Part shown: one piece after another, positions 1 through 8,782 of the stretch | Position numbering within the stretch: position 1 is the stretch's first letter | Layout of the letters: every line of letters begins with the position of its first letter | Source of the DNA: Gemmatimonadota bacterium | GTDB taxonomy: Bacteria; Latescibacterota; UBA2968; GCA-2709665 | Length of the DNA stretch: 64,000 nt | Reading direction: 5' to 3' | Assembly (NCBI GenBank): GCA_028874335.1 | Contig: JAPPJY010000016.1 | Location: forward strand, 231,180 to 295,179 | The notes under the pieces: generated by a model | The model's database searches: none | Told to the model about the DNA's origin: nothing | The model's input: the letters and a program-made list of their open reading frames with translations, nothing else | Position numbers and translations under genes: made by a program

Positions 1-439
1 CGAGGAAGGTCTCGCGGTTGGCATCGTCCACGTATGTTTCCCCGCCGGACATATAGAAGTCGGCATCGAGCCCGGCCGCATCCTGGCCGCGGTCGCCAAC
101 CGGCGGAAACTTGACGGCGTCCACCAGCATCCGCGCCTTCTCCGGCGTCGAGACGTGGGGTATCATCAGGCCGGTCGCGCCGTCCTCCAGGTAACGATAC
201 AGCCTCGTTTTCTCCGTGGTGGGCGGTCGAAACATGCAGTCGATGTCGAACAGGTGGAAGTAGGCGAGCATGGACTGGATTTCCCGGTCCGTGAAACAGC
301 GATGCTCCCCGTCCAGCCAGATACAGTCGTAGCCCGCGTTCGCGGCCATGCGGATGTACGCGGGTATGAAGTGACCGAGTCCGCAGATCCGTGCCGGCCT
401 GTCATCGCGTATTTTCGCAAGCAGTTTGCTTTTGCGCAT
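1..439 (-). CDS. HpcH/HpaI aldolase/citrate lyase family protein (partial, runs off window start)
   Basis: Minus translation from ATG at 439: MRKSKLLAKIRDDRPARICGLGHFIPAYIRMAANAGYDCIWLDGEHRCFTDREIQSML...GLMIPHVSTPEKARMLVDAVKFPPVGDRG; WLDGEH and MIPHVSTPEKAR..VDAVKFPPVGDRG are typical of the family. Absent from ORF track because it is truncated. Confidence 0.85.
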   Translation of the reverse strand, partial: MRKSKLLAKIRDDRPARICGLGHFIPAYIRMAANAGYDCIWLDGEHRCFTDREIQSMLAYFHLFDIDCMFRPPTTEKTRLYRYLEDGATGLMIPHVSTPEKARMLVDAVKFPPVGDRGQDAAGLDADFYMSGGETYVDDANRETFL

Positions 440-767
440 ATTGGTGACTCCTGGCGTGTGGATTGAATCCTTCCGGGTCCCTCCAGTCGGATCTTGAGCA
501 ACGGGATCGCGAAATTGGATTGGTATTCGTCTCGCAGAAGTGTATACCATACAGGATACGCGACAGGAACACCAGAGACTTCTGATGTGGATGGGGGCGG
601 AGAATCCTCACACGGAGACACAATGGGAGAACCGGAAACTGCGAAAAGGCGGGCAACCACAAGGGTTGCCCCTACAAACGCACAATAGGCGCAGGTGTCG
701 GTGGTTTGATTATTGCCTTACGCTGACTGCTGATGGCTGTTTTATCTGAACGTTTATTTATGTTTTT

Positions 768-802
768 TCTTCGTGTCTTAGTGTCTTTGTGTCTTCGTGT
801 GA
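768..802. repeat. Degenerate short tandem repeat (tctttgtg/tcttcgtg units)
   Basis: ttcgtgtcttagtgtctttgtgtcttcgtgtg read directly. Confidence 0.5.
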
Positions 803-877
803 GTTAATGTTCGAGTGTAGCTGACTGAGGTTTGTGCTGTTTGCGCTTTGATGTTCGGCCTTTGGTTTTTGCTCTAA

Positions 878-907
878 GCTGATGGCTGACGGCTGATAGC
901 TGACGGC
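878..907. repeat. Degenerate tandem repeat of gctgatg/gctgacg units
   Basis: gctgatggctgacggctgatagctgacggc; related unit also near 721-738. Confidence 0.5.
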
Positions 908-938
908 TTTTTTTCAAATCATATCGACAGGAGATACC

Positions 939-2057
939 ATGGCCAAATATCGAGCCGGAGTCATCGGCCTGGGATGGATGGGCATGCTCTACGATCTGGC
1001 GGAGCGCATTCCGGACCTCTTCGAAATCGACGACGTGGACCGTCCGACGCCCGAACTGGACGTCCATCGCCGGTTCTTTCACCACGACCATCCGGGCACC
1101 GAAGGGAACCCGACGTCCTATGCCGAGGCGCTGCACAGCCGACCCGAGGTGGAACTGGCGGCTGCGGCCGACCGGGACCCGAAACGGCTCGCGGCGTTCA
1201 CCGAACGCTACGGGATCGAGGCGACTTACGAGGATGCCGAAGCGATGCTTCGCGCCGAGCGACCGGACATCGTGGCCATTGCCACGAATACGAAAGGTCG
1301 CGCCGACCTGACGTGTCTCGCGGTACATTGCGGCGCGCGCGGCATCGTTACCGACAAGCCGATGTGCCACACGCTCGAGGAGGCGGATCGCATGGTTTCA
1401 ACCTGCGCGGACGCGGGCGTCCCCCTCAATTGCGGCGCGATCTCGACGACCCACCCGTCTTTCGGAAAAGCCAGAGAATTGGTGCAAAGCGGTGCCATCG
1501 GAGAAATCCGGTCCATCGAGGCGGACTCGCCATTCGCGCAACATCAGAACTGGTCGTTTTTCCTGGATAGCGCCCCTGCCTGGGTCTCGGGCATCGGAGA
1601 CCTCCCTCGACGCGGAGCGGGCTCCGACGAGTTCGACGGTCCCGGCGGAAGCGATGAGTTCAGGGGCCAGGGAATCATGGTCACGGCGGACGAGACGGTG
1701 GTGCATTTTCGGGCGGGAGCGCCGGGGGTCCGGCTGGAGGGGAGCACGGGAGAGATCGAGTTCACGGACCGTCGGTGGCGGCTGAGACAGCAGTTGGAGA
1801 CAACCGGCAATGTTCGCGTGGAGATGCCGTGGCCGGAGCCGCAGTTCGTGCATCCTTACGGCGCTGTCTACTCGCTGAACGACGTGATCGACTGCATGGA
1901 AGGTCGCCTGGACGAGCCGAAGAACTCGGGCCGGCGGATTGCCGTGGCCCTGGAAGTCGAGATCGCGCTGAAGCTTTCCTCGGCGCGAGGCGGAGCGCGC
2001 GTGGAACTTCCTCTTGAAGACCGTTCGCTAGGGCTGAACTACGACTGGTTCCGTTAG
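939..2057 (+). CDS. Gfo/Idh/MocA family oxidoreductase
   Basis: 372 aa; MAKYRAGVIGLGWMG Rossmann start, DRDPKRLAAFTERYG, TDKPMCHTLEEADRM (EKP-like motif). Confidence 0.85.
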   Translation: MAKYRAGVIGLGWMGMLYDLAERIPDLFEIDDVDRPTPELDVHRRFFHHDHPGTEGNPTSYAEALHSRPEVELAAAADRDPKRLAAFTERYGIEATYEDAEAMLRAERPDIVAIATNTKGRADLTCLAVHCGARGIVTDKPMCHTLEEADRMVSTCADAGVPLNCGAISTTHPSFGKARELVQSGAIGEIRSIEADSPFAQHQNWSFFLDSAPAWVSGIGDLPRRGAGSDEFDGPGGSDEFRGQGIMVTADETVVHFRAGAPGVRLEGSTGEIEFTDRRWRLRQQLETTGNVRVEMPWPEPQFVHPYGAVYSLNDVIDCMEGRLDEPKNSGRRIAVALEVEIALKLSSARGGARVELPLEDRSLGLNYDWFR

Positions 2058-2094
2058 AGAAAGGGAACTGCGTTTCAGATCGTACGGCCGAACC

Positions 2095-3075
2095 CTACGC
2101 CCACGGGACCGGAAGAGAGAACTCGCGGGCGAGGCCCTCGAGCGACGTTAGCGCTTTCGCACTGACGGGAATGCCATTCTGCCGATAATCGGCCTCTTTC
2201 TTCCAGGCCCTCCGCCCGGGCAGACCCGCATCCGCAAGTCCGGGCAACGGCTGCATCTTCGCGGTCTCGTCCATCAGGTAGTCCATGTCCGCTTTGAACG
2301 CGTCAGGTGAGCTGAAGCGGCTCACGTCCAGCGCCATGTGAAATCCGGACTGATCGGCGCCCTGGAACCTCGTGGTTCGCCGGTCGAACTCGGGCAGCAT
2401 CTGTCCCGCCAGAGTCCCCGAGAGGATGTTGGCCACGTGAGACATGCCGATGGCCTTCACGAATACCGCCGGATTCCTGCGGACGTCCTCGTCGTCCGCC
2501 TCGAAATGGCTGGCATAATCAAGCAGGAAATCGGGCCGACCGGGGCCCGCAGGCATCCCGAAGGCCAGCGGCGGGCTGCCCTGGATGGAGCCGCGGACGC
2601 CGTTGGCGCGGTCGTAAGACGGCGCGGCGCTCCGGCCGGAGAGGCTGATGCCGACGAGGTCTTCCTTGAGGGCCATCCGCACGTACTTTCCCGAACTACC
2701 CAGATGGTCGTGATAGACCGTCGTGACCACGCCGACGCCCAGCTCTTTGGCTTTGGCAATGGCCATCTGCATCGCCCGGGTGGCGACGATCATCCCCAGG
2801 CCGCCGTCTCCGTTGAGCGCGGCGGTGGCGGGGCCTTCGTGGAGGATGCGGATGGTGGGATCGGGATTGGCACGCCCTTCCTGGAACGAACGGACGTATC
2901 GCGCCACCTGCAAAACGCCGTGGCTGACCACGCCGCGCAGTTCGGTGTCGATCAGCAGGTCGGCGATCAATCGGGCGTGCTCCGCGGGCAGAGGAACGGC
3001 TTCGTAGATTTCGCGTACGAGGCGCCGCAGGTCTTCCACAGGGACGCGAAGACCGTCTTTGGGTGGGACATTCAT
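2095..3075 (-). CDS. Malate/L-lactate/ureidoglycolate dehydrogenase family oxidoreductase
   Basis: MNVPPKDGLRVPVEDLRRLVREIYEAVPLPAEHARLIADLLIDTELRGVVSHGVLQVARYVRSF; SHGV...RY and C-terminal layout fit the Ldh_2 family. Start set at the ATG at 3075. Confidence 0.85.
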   Translation of the reverse strand: MNVPPKDGLRVPVEDLRRLVREIYEAVPLPAEHARLIADLLIDTELRGVVSHGVLQVARYVRSFQEGRANPDPTIRILHEGPATAALNGDGGLGMIVATRAMQMAIAKAKELGVGVVTTVYHDHLGSSGKYVRMALKEDLVGISLSGRSAAPSYDRANGVRGSIQGSPPLAFGMPAGPGRPDFLLDYASHFEADDEDVRRNPAVFVKAIGMSHVANILSGTLAGQMLPEFDRRTTRFQGADQSGFHMALDVSRFSSPDAFKADMDYLMDETAKMQPLPGLADAGLPGRRAWKKEADYRQNGIPVSAKALTSLEGLAREFSLPVPWA

Positions 3076-3573
3076 AGATAATCTCCTTGAATGGACGTCG
3101 GTTCTGGCCGGCCACGAGAGCACCGCCCTCGTCGATGAGACAATCGCCGGTGCGACGCCGAGGCTGCCGGCCGACGTGCGCGGGAAGCTGGACGCGGCGA
3201 GCGGGCGCTATTGCGAAAAATTGGAACAGGAACACCGGCCGGTCGACGATGGAACCGGCTGAAGCAGAAAAGGCCTGCCGAAGACGACGTATCGAGGAGC
3301 CCGCGCCGTGGCTGCTCGATGTAGCGTTCGGTGGAAGTGGAGAAGCCGTGCTGGAGACGAGATTCAGAATAGAGAGAGGTAGGAAACGGGGATTCTGGAT
3401 GCTTGGTTGAGCGGGAGGAGCGCACATTCCTGTCTGCTCGCAGAAGATGACGGATTTGTCGTACAGACTATCCGTCACCTGGAAAACCTTCGCGAACGGA
3501 CGGTCGCGTTCCATTTTTTCTCAAGATATCGAACGTTTTATTGACGGTCGACTCGTCGTTTTTATATTCCCAC

Positions 3574-3602
3574 TTGACAGTATATGTCTTCTTCGATATA
3601 TT
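3574..3602 (+). promoter_or_regulatory. Sigma70-like promoter
   Basis: TTGACA (3574-3579), 17 nt spacer, TATATT (3597-3602), upstream of the stem-loop and NYN ORF. Confidence 0.55.
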
Positions 3603-3631
3603 GTCAAAATCCGATTCTATATTGAAATCTA

Positions 3632-3718
3632 GGCCCCCGCGTTACGTCACCCATCCAAAGACATGTCGATCTTAGATGGACGCATCTAAGCGGAAGACAT
3701 GCACGTAATGCGGGGGCC
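3632..3718 (+). other. 87-nt nested stem-loop (structured leader or DNA hairpin) upstream of NYN gene
   Basis: Outer stem GGCCCCCGCGTTACGT (3632-3647)/ACGTAATGCGGGGGCC (3703-3718), 15/16 Watson-Crick plus one G-T; middle stem CATGTC (3662-3667)/GACATG (3696-3701); inner hairpin CTTAGATG (3671-3678)-GACG-CATCTAAG (3683-3690). Confidence 0.7.
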
Positions 3719-3741
3719 AACCGTTTGTTGGGCATCATTGG

Positions 3742-4374
3742 ATGAGTTTCCCCAATAGATATGCAATTCTGGTCGACGGCGAATGGTTCAAGAAGGACCT
3801 CCATGGAAAGACGACGAAATCTCCCAACGCCAGGGACATATTCGATCAAATTGAAAAAATAAGAACTCACTGTAAGTTAAATGGGACTGATCTATACAGG
3901 ATTTTTTATTACACGGCCGATCCATTTGAAGGGACAGTGCAAAATCCAGTGAATAAAGAATCGACGAAGTTTTCAGCCACCTCTCAATTTCTAAACAACA
4001 CCCGACTTATCAAAGAAATCGAAAGCTGTTCAGACTATGCAGTTCGACGTGGCCGGCTGATTCATCGTGGCTGGACACTACGACGCAAGGCTCTGGCAAG
4101 GCTCGAAGACGATTCGCAACATACAGTTGGCGCGAGTGACATCGAACCCAATATCACGCAGAAAGGAGTCGACATGATGATTGGGATTGATATGACTTCG
4201 CTTGCTCTGAAGAGACTTGTATCAACCGTTGTGATTGCCTCCGGTGACTCCGATCTGGTCCCGGCCATGAAACTTGCGCGCACAGAGGGATTGAGAGTCT
4301 ACCTGGCGATATTTCAGAAATCAAGGATTTCAAGAGATTTAAGAATCCACAATGACGACATACTGACTCTGTAA
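3742..4374 (+). CDS. NYN domain (PIN-like, LabA/DUF88-type) putative nuclease
   Basis: 210 aa; RYAILVDGEWFKKDL, LYRIFYYTADPFEG, QKGVDMMIGIDMTSLALK, VVIASGDSDLVPAMKLARTEGLRVYL: conserved Asp motifs of NYN domains. Confidence 0.8.
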   Translation: MSFPNRYAILVDGEWFKKDLHGKTTKSPNARDIFDQIEKIRTHCKLNGTDLYRIFYYTADPFEGTVQNPVNKESTKFSATSQFLNNTRLIKEIESCSDYAVRRGRLIHRGWTLRRKALARLEDDSQHTVGASDIEPNITQKGVDMMIGIDMTSLALKRLVSTVVIASGDSDLVPAMKLARTEGLRVYLAIFQKSRISRDLRIHNDDILTL

Positions 4375-4418
4375 TATCGGTACCGGCGGTTCGTGAAGAA
4401 ATGCGCCTATGCATCCTC

Positions 4419-4451
4419 AAAAGCGCCTCGGCTTTTCTCCGAGGCGCTTTT
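4419..4451 (+). terminator. Intrinsic-type terminator hairpin after NYN gene
   Basis: AAAAGCGCCTCGG-CTTTTCT-CCGAGGCGCTTTT, perfect 13-bp stem with T-run. Confidence 0.75.
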
Positions 4452-4517
4452 CGCGTTTGCCCGCAAAACTGGTTACTGCAACAATCCGACACTCTTTCTG
4501 CATTATAACAAATGTCG

Positions 4518-5708
4518 CTATGCGAAGTAATTCCGCCGGATTGATGCGGGAGGGGTGCGATCGATGGGATTGTCCGACGCGAGTTCCAAGGCGAAACCGA
4601 TGGGCGCGGGACCCGGATCGTCGAAACGTACATTGTATGTCGTGCAGCCCCAGCGGTCGCCGGTCGCGACGGCATCGAAAGCCTTGAATTTTCGCCGAAT
4701 CGGATCGTACGCGAGCCGCCCATACAGATCCAGTTTCAATCCGCGAGGCTTGTCAACCGTCAGGCCGCTGTGGGGATTGGATTCGAAACTGGGTTCCCCT
4801 TCCAGGTGGATGCGGCCCGCCGTGCGGAGCCGGACGAGGTCGGATTGGACAGTTTCGACCGTCAGGCTGATCTCTCCGTCTTTCAGGTCTTCATCCTTCC
4901 ATCCGTGCGATTGACCGCGGGCCGTATCGATGAATTGATTCAGGGCGAGACGCCTCGTGAAAAAATCCGGCGCGCGAAAGGTCTGACCGTGCCCGGCATT
5001 TTCAGGCACGAGTGACAGGGCCTCCTCTTTGGTAAACCACGCGAAGTCGATGTTGTGCCGGGGGTCGACGTCGCCGGAGTTCCGCGGAAGGTCGCGAACC
5101 GTGACTTTCAGCACAAGGCCGTTTTCCGGATAGGACCATCCGAGCCTGGGATCGACTGGATAGGTTTCGGAAATGTCGGGCGAATCGCTGCTATCCGGGC
5201 GTTTCCGCCACCGTTCGAGGCTTTGCTCGAGCACTTCCAGGAGCGGGGCGGCATCCCGCGTGTTGATGGACCCCAGCAATTCGCCGTCCGAGGTACACGC
5301 GTACAGGCCCTGCCGGGTGGCCGTGGGTTCGGTGACTCCACCGTAATGGCCCTGTTCGGCTACCTGGCGGAAGAATTCGCCCTTGGCGTCTTTCTGCGTC
5401 TGGGTATAGCTGCAGTTGTCCGCAACGGGAATGTAGGATTCGTTGAGGATCCGGATAATCTTCGGATGGGAGAAGACGGACTCACGGCCCGCGATGCCGT
5501 TGTTTCAGACGCAGCCGAGCGGGTTTCCGTTCATCGCCCAGATAAACAGCGGTCTCCCCACCGAAGCCGCGCGTCGCCGGGCAGTCCAGAGATCGGTCTC
5601 CCAGCCGATATCCGTCCACCGCACTTCCTCTGGCTTTGACCTGATCAGCGAGGACAGAGATTCCATCGTTTCGGGACCGGGTTTCCATTTCTTTTGTCGA
5701 TCGGTCAT
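4518..5708 (-). CDS. Thioredoxin-like protein with in-frame TGA at 5505-5507; candidate selenoprotein
   Basis: Single frame: MTDRQKKWKPGPETMESLSSLIRSKPEEVRWTDIGWETDLWTARRRAASVGRPLFIWAMNGNPLGCV-[TGA]-NNGIAGRESVFSHPKIIRILNESYIPVADNCSYTQTQKDAKGEFFRQVAEQGHYGGVTEPTATRQGLYACTSDGELLGSINTRDAAPLLEVLEQ...; AAAGGAG lies 6 nt before the ATG at 5708. ORF track shows two pieces (5505..5714 and 4518..5279) in one frame. Confidence 0.75.
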
Positions 5709-5759
5709 TTCCATCTCCTTTGCTTTCTCAACTCTCGAGGGTCGAGGTTCCCTAATGGC

Positions 5760-5943
5760 GGGGAGACGGGAGACGTAAGACGGTAGATAAGATCAATGCC
5801 GGGTATGTTATTCCTCGTTGCCTCCGGCACGAGAGGAATCCTCACAGGGCAGGAAATCTCTAACCTCTCCCGGCTTACGTCTCACCAGGTGGTGGTGCGG
5901 GGTGTGGTTCTCTACCCTCTCCCGGCTTACGTCTACCCGGTTT
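5760..5943. repeat. Dispersed palindromic intergenic repeat, copy A
   Basis: gggagacgtaagacggtaga ... ttcctcgttgcctccggcacgagaggaatcctcacagggcaggaaatctctaacctctcccggcttacgtctcaccaggtggtgg ... tctaccctctcccggcttacgtctaccc; homologous to 58265-58497 (inverted) and 14078-14205. Confidence 0.75.
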
Positions 5944-5945
5944 TC

Positions 5946-6710
5946 TCACCGCTTCAGAATCCCCCCGTTCACGTCGATCGTGGCGCCGGTGATATATGCC
6001 CCCATCCGTGACGCCAGGAAGAGGGCGGCGTAGGCGATTTCCTCGGGCTGGCCGACGTAGCCCAGAGGAATGAGTTCATTGATCCGGCTGCGGGTCTCGG
6101 GAGGGATCTGCATGCTCGTTTCGATGACGCCCGGGGTAATGGCGTTGACCGTGACATTGCTCGCGGCCAGGTCGCGAGAGAGGGTCTTGGTCATCCCGAT
6201 CATCCCGGCCTTCGAACTGCCGTAGTGGACGCCGCCGGCGACGCCGCCCGTCTGGCCGCTGATGGATGAAATATTGATGATGCGGCCGCATTTCTGTTTT
6301 TCCATGTAAGGAGCCGCCGCCAGGCAGCAGAGATACGCGCCGGTGAGATTGGCGCCGATCACCCGCTGCCACTCGGTGTGATCCACGCCGGTATAGGGTC
6401 CCGGGCTGGACACCCCGGCATTGTTGACCAGGATGTCGACGCGGCCGAATTGGTCCACAGTCCTTTGGACGAACGCGTTGACCTGTGTCTCGTCCGCTAC
6501 GTCTGCCGGAGCGGCGAGTACGTCGCCCCGGGCGGACAGCGCATCGGCGACCGCTTTCAATGGACCCGCGTTGCGCGCGACGAGCGTGAGGCTGGCGCCC
6601 GCCTGATGGAAGACCTCAGCGATGCTCCTGCCGATGCCCCGGCTTGCGCCGGTCACAATGGCGACCCGTCCGGAAAGATCCAGAAGATCGGAAAGGAGCT
6701 TCGTGGGCAT
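5946..6710 (-). CDS. SDR family NAD(P)-dependent oxidoreductase
   Basis: MPTKLLSDLLDLSGRVAIVTGASRGIGRSIAEVF; NNAGVSSPG; YGSSKAGM; start at ATG 6710. Confidence 0.9.
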   Translation of the reverse strand: MPTKLLSDLLDLSGRVAIVTGASRGIGRSIAEVFHQAGASLTLVARNAGPLKAVADALSARGDVLAAPADVADETQVNAFVQRTVDQFGRVDILVNNAGVSSPGPYTGVDHTEWQRVIGANLTGAYLCCLAAAPYMEKQKCGRIINISSISGQTGGVAGGVHYGSSKAGMIGMTKTLSRDLAASNVTVNAITPGVIETSMQIPPETRSRINELIPLGYVGQPEEIAYAALFLASRMGAYITGATIDVNGGILKR

Positions 6711-6799
6711 AGCGTATTCTTTTTCCGTGAAGTCCGAAGATGAAAGAAGAGGCGCGTCCGGCCGTGGCGACTTATACCGATTGATGCCCGCGGCCGCAG

Positions 6800-8719
6800 T
6801 CAGATGAACTTTACGCTCTTCACTTCGCGGTTGGCCAGGCGGATTCCCCGGGCCCGGTTGCCGCGAACGGGATAGTCGCCGATGTTGAACTCCTCTTCGG
6901 TGATTCTCACACGCGGTTTGGGTTTGAATAACGCCCGGACCGTGCGTCCGGAATCGGTAGTGAGCTTGAGGATGCGGCATCCTTCCGGCGCCAGTTCGTA
7001 CCCCCGGTTCAGGATGAATTTGTCGATTTTGCACCGTTTGATGTAGAGATATCCTGTCCTGTTTTCCTTGTATAGAATGTTGTAGACGCGGTCTTCGTCA
7101 ATGAAATTGCAGAACAGCATGCCTTTGTCCACGAACAGCTTTTCTGGGGCGTCCACCACGGAGTACGTGCCGGACTTGCGGATCACCAGAACACGGTCGT
7201 ACGGAGACACATCCAGAATGGCGGCGCCATTGACCTGGTGGCCCAGGTAACCGGTATTCCTGTCGTAGCGCAGCTTGAGATTTCGCTGGGCGGCTTCCCG
7301 GACGTCGACTCTCTGGATGCTTGCGATCTCGGTCTTCCGCGGGTGATCGGCCCCATATTTCTCTATGATCCCTTCGACGAACCCGATGGCGTAGGCCTGG
7401 ATGCCGCGAAGGTTGGCGCGAACCTCCCTCAGCCGCCTGCGGATTTCCTGCATTTCCTCCTGGGCCTTGTTGATGTCGTAGAGCGATATGCGCCTGATTG
7501 GGATCTTGAGCAGGTTATCCACGTCCTCACGCGTGACTTCCGCCCTGATGTTCTCCCTGAAGTGTTCGAGCCCGTCGAACACCGCGCGGTAGACGTCCTC
7601 GGAGGTGGTCTCCTCCTCGATGCTCTTGTAAATCCGGTTTTCGATAAAGATCTGCTCAAGCGTCTTGGCGTGATGCCGGGCGGTCAACCTGCGCTCTTCG
7701 AGTTTGAGTTCGGTCCTGAGCAACTCGACCAGGCGGTCCGTATTGTAACGGATCACATCGGTCACGGTCGTGATCTGCGGCCGGTTCTCTCGAATGACCA
7801 GCAGATTCGCCGCAATGGACGTCTCGCAATCCGTAAAAGCATACAGGGCGTCGACGGTATCCCTGGTATGCACGCCGCGGGCGAGCTGGATTTCAATTTC
7901 CACCTGATCGGTCGTATAGTCGCTGATGCCCGAGATTTTGAGTTTGCCCTTCTTGGATGCGTCTTCGATGGAGGCGATGAGGGTCTCGGTCGTCGTACCG
8001 AAAGGCAGTTCGCGCACGATGATGCGCTTCGGGTCTTTTGTATCCAGCTTTGCCCGGGCGAGCACCTTTCCGTTGCCGTCGTCATATCCAGAAACATCCA
8101 CCATCCCGCCCGTGGGAAAATCGGGATGTAGGCGGAAGGGCCTGTCCTGCAGGCAGGCGATCTGCGCCTCGAGCAGTTCAATCAGGTTGTGGGGGAGGAT
8201 CCGGGTGGTCATGCCCGCGGCAATGCCCTCGGATCCAATGGCGAGCAGAACCGGGATCTTCGCAGGAAAGGCGAGCGGCTCACGGTTGCGGCCGTCGTAC
8301 GAATCTTCGAATTCCGTCGTCTCCGGGTTGAACAGGACCTCTCTGGCCAGCGGCGTGAGCCGGCATTCGATATAGCGCGCCGCGGAGGCCTCGTCGCCCG
8401 TGAAGATGTTGCCGAAATTGCCCTGCCTGTCGATGAACAGCTCCTTGTTCGCCAGGTTGACGAGGGCGCCGAAGATGGAGAGATCCCCATGGGGATGGTA
8501 CCTCATGGTCTGGCCCACGACGTTGGCGACCTTGTGGTACTTGCCGTCGTCCATCTCGTGGAGGGCGTGCAGAATGCGACGCTGAACCGGCTTGAAGCCG
8601 TCGTCGATGCCGGGGATCGCCCGGTTCTTGATGGAGTAGGACGCAAATTCGAGATAATATTTCTCGTAAAGGGTGTCGACGTATGCCACGGCATCTTCCT
8701 CTTTACCGTTCAACTTCAA
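6800..8719 (-). CDS. parC: DNA topoisomerase IV (type IIA) subunit A-like
   Basis: 639 aa; YSIKNRAIPGIDDGFKPVQRRILHALHEM, GQTMRYHPHGD, DGRNREPLAFPAKIPVLLAIGSEGIAAGM. Confidence 0.85.
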   Translation of the reverse strand: MKLNGKEEDAVAYVDTLYEKYYLEFASYSIKNRAIPGIDDGFKPVQRRILHALHEMDDGKYHKVANVVGQTMRYHPHGDLSIFGALVNLANKELFIDRQGNFGNIFTGDEASAARYIECRLTPLAREVLFNPETTEFEDSYDGRNREPLAFPAKIPVLLAIGSEGIAAGMTTRILPHNLIELLEAQIACLQDRPFRLHPDFPTGGMVDVSGYDDGNGKVLARAKLDTKDPKRIIVRELPFGTTTETLIASIEDASKKGKLKISGISDYTTDQVEIEIQLARGVHTRDTVDALYAFTDCETSIAANLLVIRENRPQITTVTDVIRYNTDRLVELLRTELKLEERRLTARHHAKTLEQIFIENRIYKSIEEETTSEDVYRAVFDGLEHFRENIRAEVTREDVDNLLKIPIRRISLYDINKAQEEMQEIRRRLREVRANLRGIQAYAIGFVEGIIEKYGADHPRKTEIASIQRVDVREAAQRNLKLRYDRNTGYLGHQVNGAAILDVSPYDRVLVIRKSGTYSVVDAPEKLFVDKGMLFCNFIDEDRVYNILYKENRTGYLYIKRCKIDKFILNRGYELAPEGCRILKLTTDSGRTVRALFKPKPRVRITEEEFNIGDYPVRGNRARGIRLANREVKSVKFI

Positions 8720-8782
8720 GACTTCGGGGGCCAGGGCGCTTTCTCCTGACCCCCGGCATTTCAGAGGGAGCTGACCCGGGTT

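Noticed and set aside
3076-3470. Possible additional gene in the gap between the dehydrogenase and the NYN cassette
   Set aside because: Short ORFs on both strands are Arg/Ser-rich with no motif; no convincing start or homology visible by eye.
3632-3741. Integron attC-like site (GTTGGGC at 3727-3733 just before the NYN start, next to a long inverted repeat)
   Set aside because: No matching RYYYAAC R'' box at the 5' end of the hairpin, spacing does not fit R''-L''-L'-R', and no second attC after the gene.
4518-5279. Stand-alone 253-aa CDS as listed in the ORF track
   Set aside because: Its start is an internal TTG; the reading frame and protein sense continue upstream through the TGA to a good SD/ATG at 5708.
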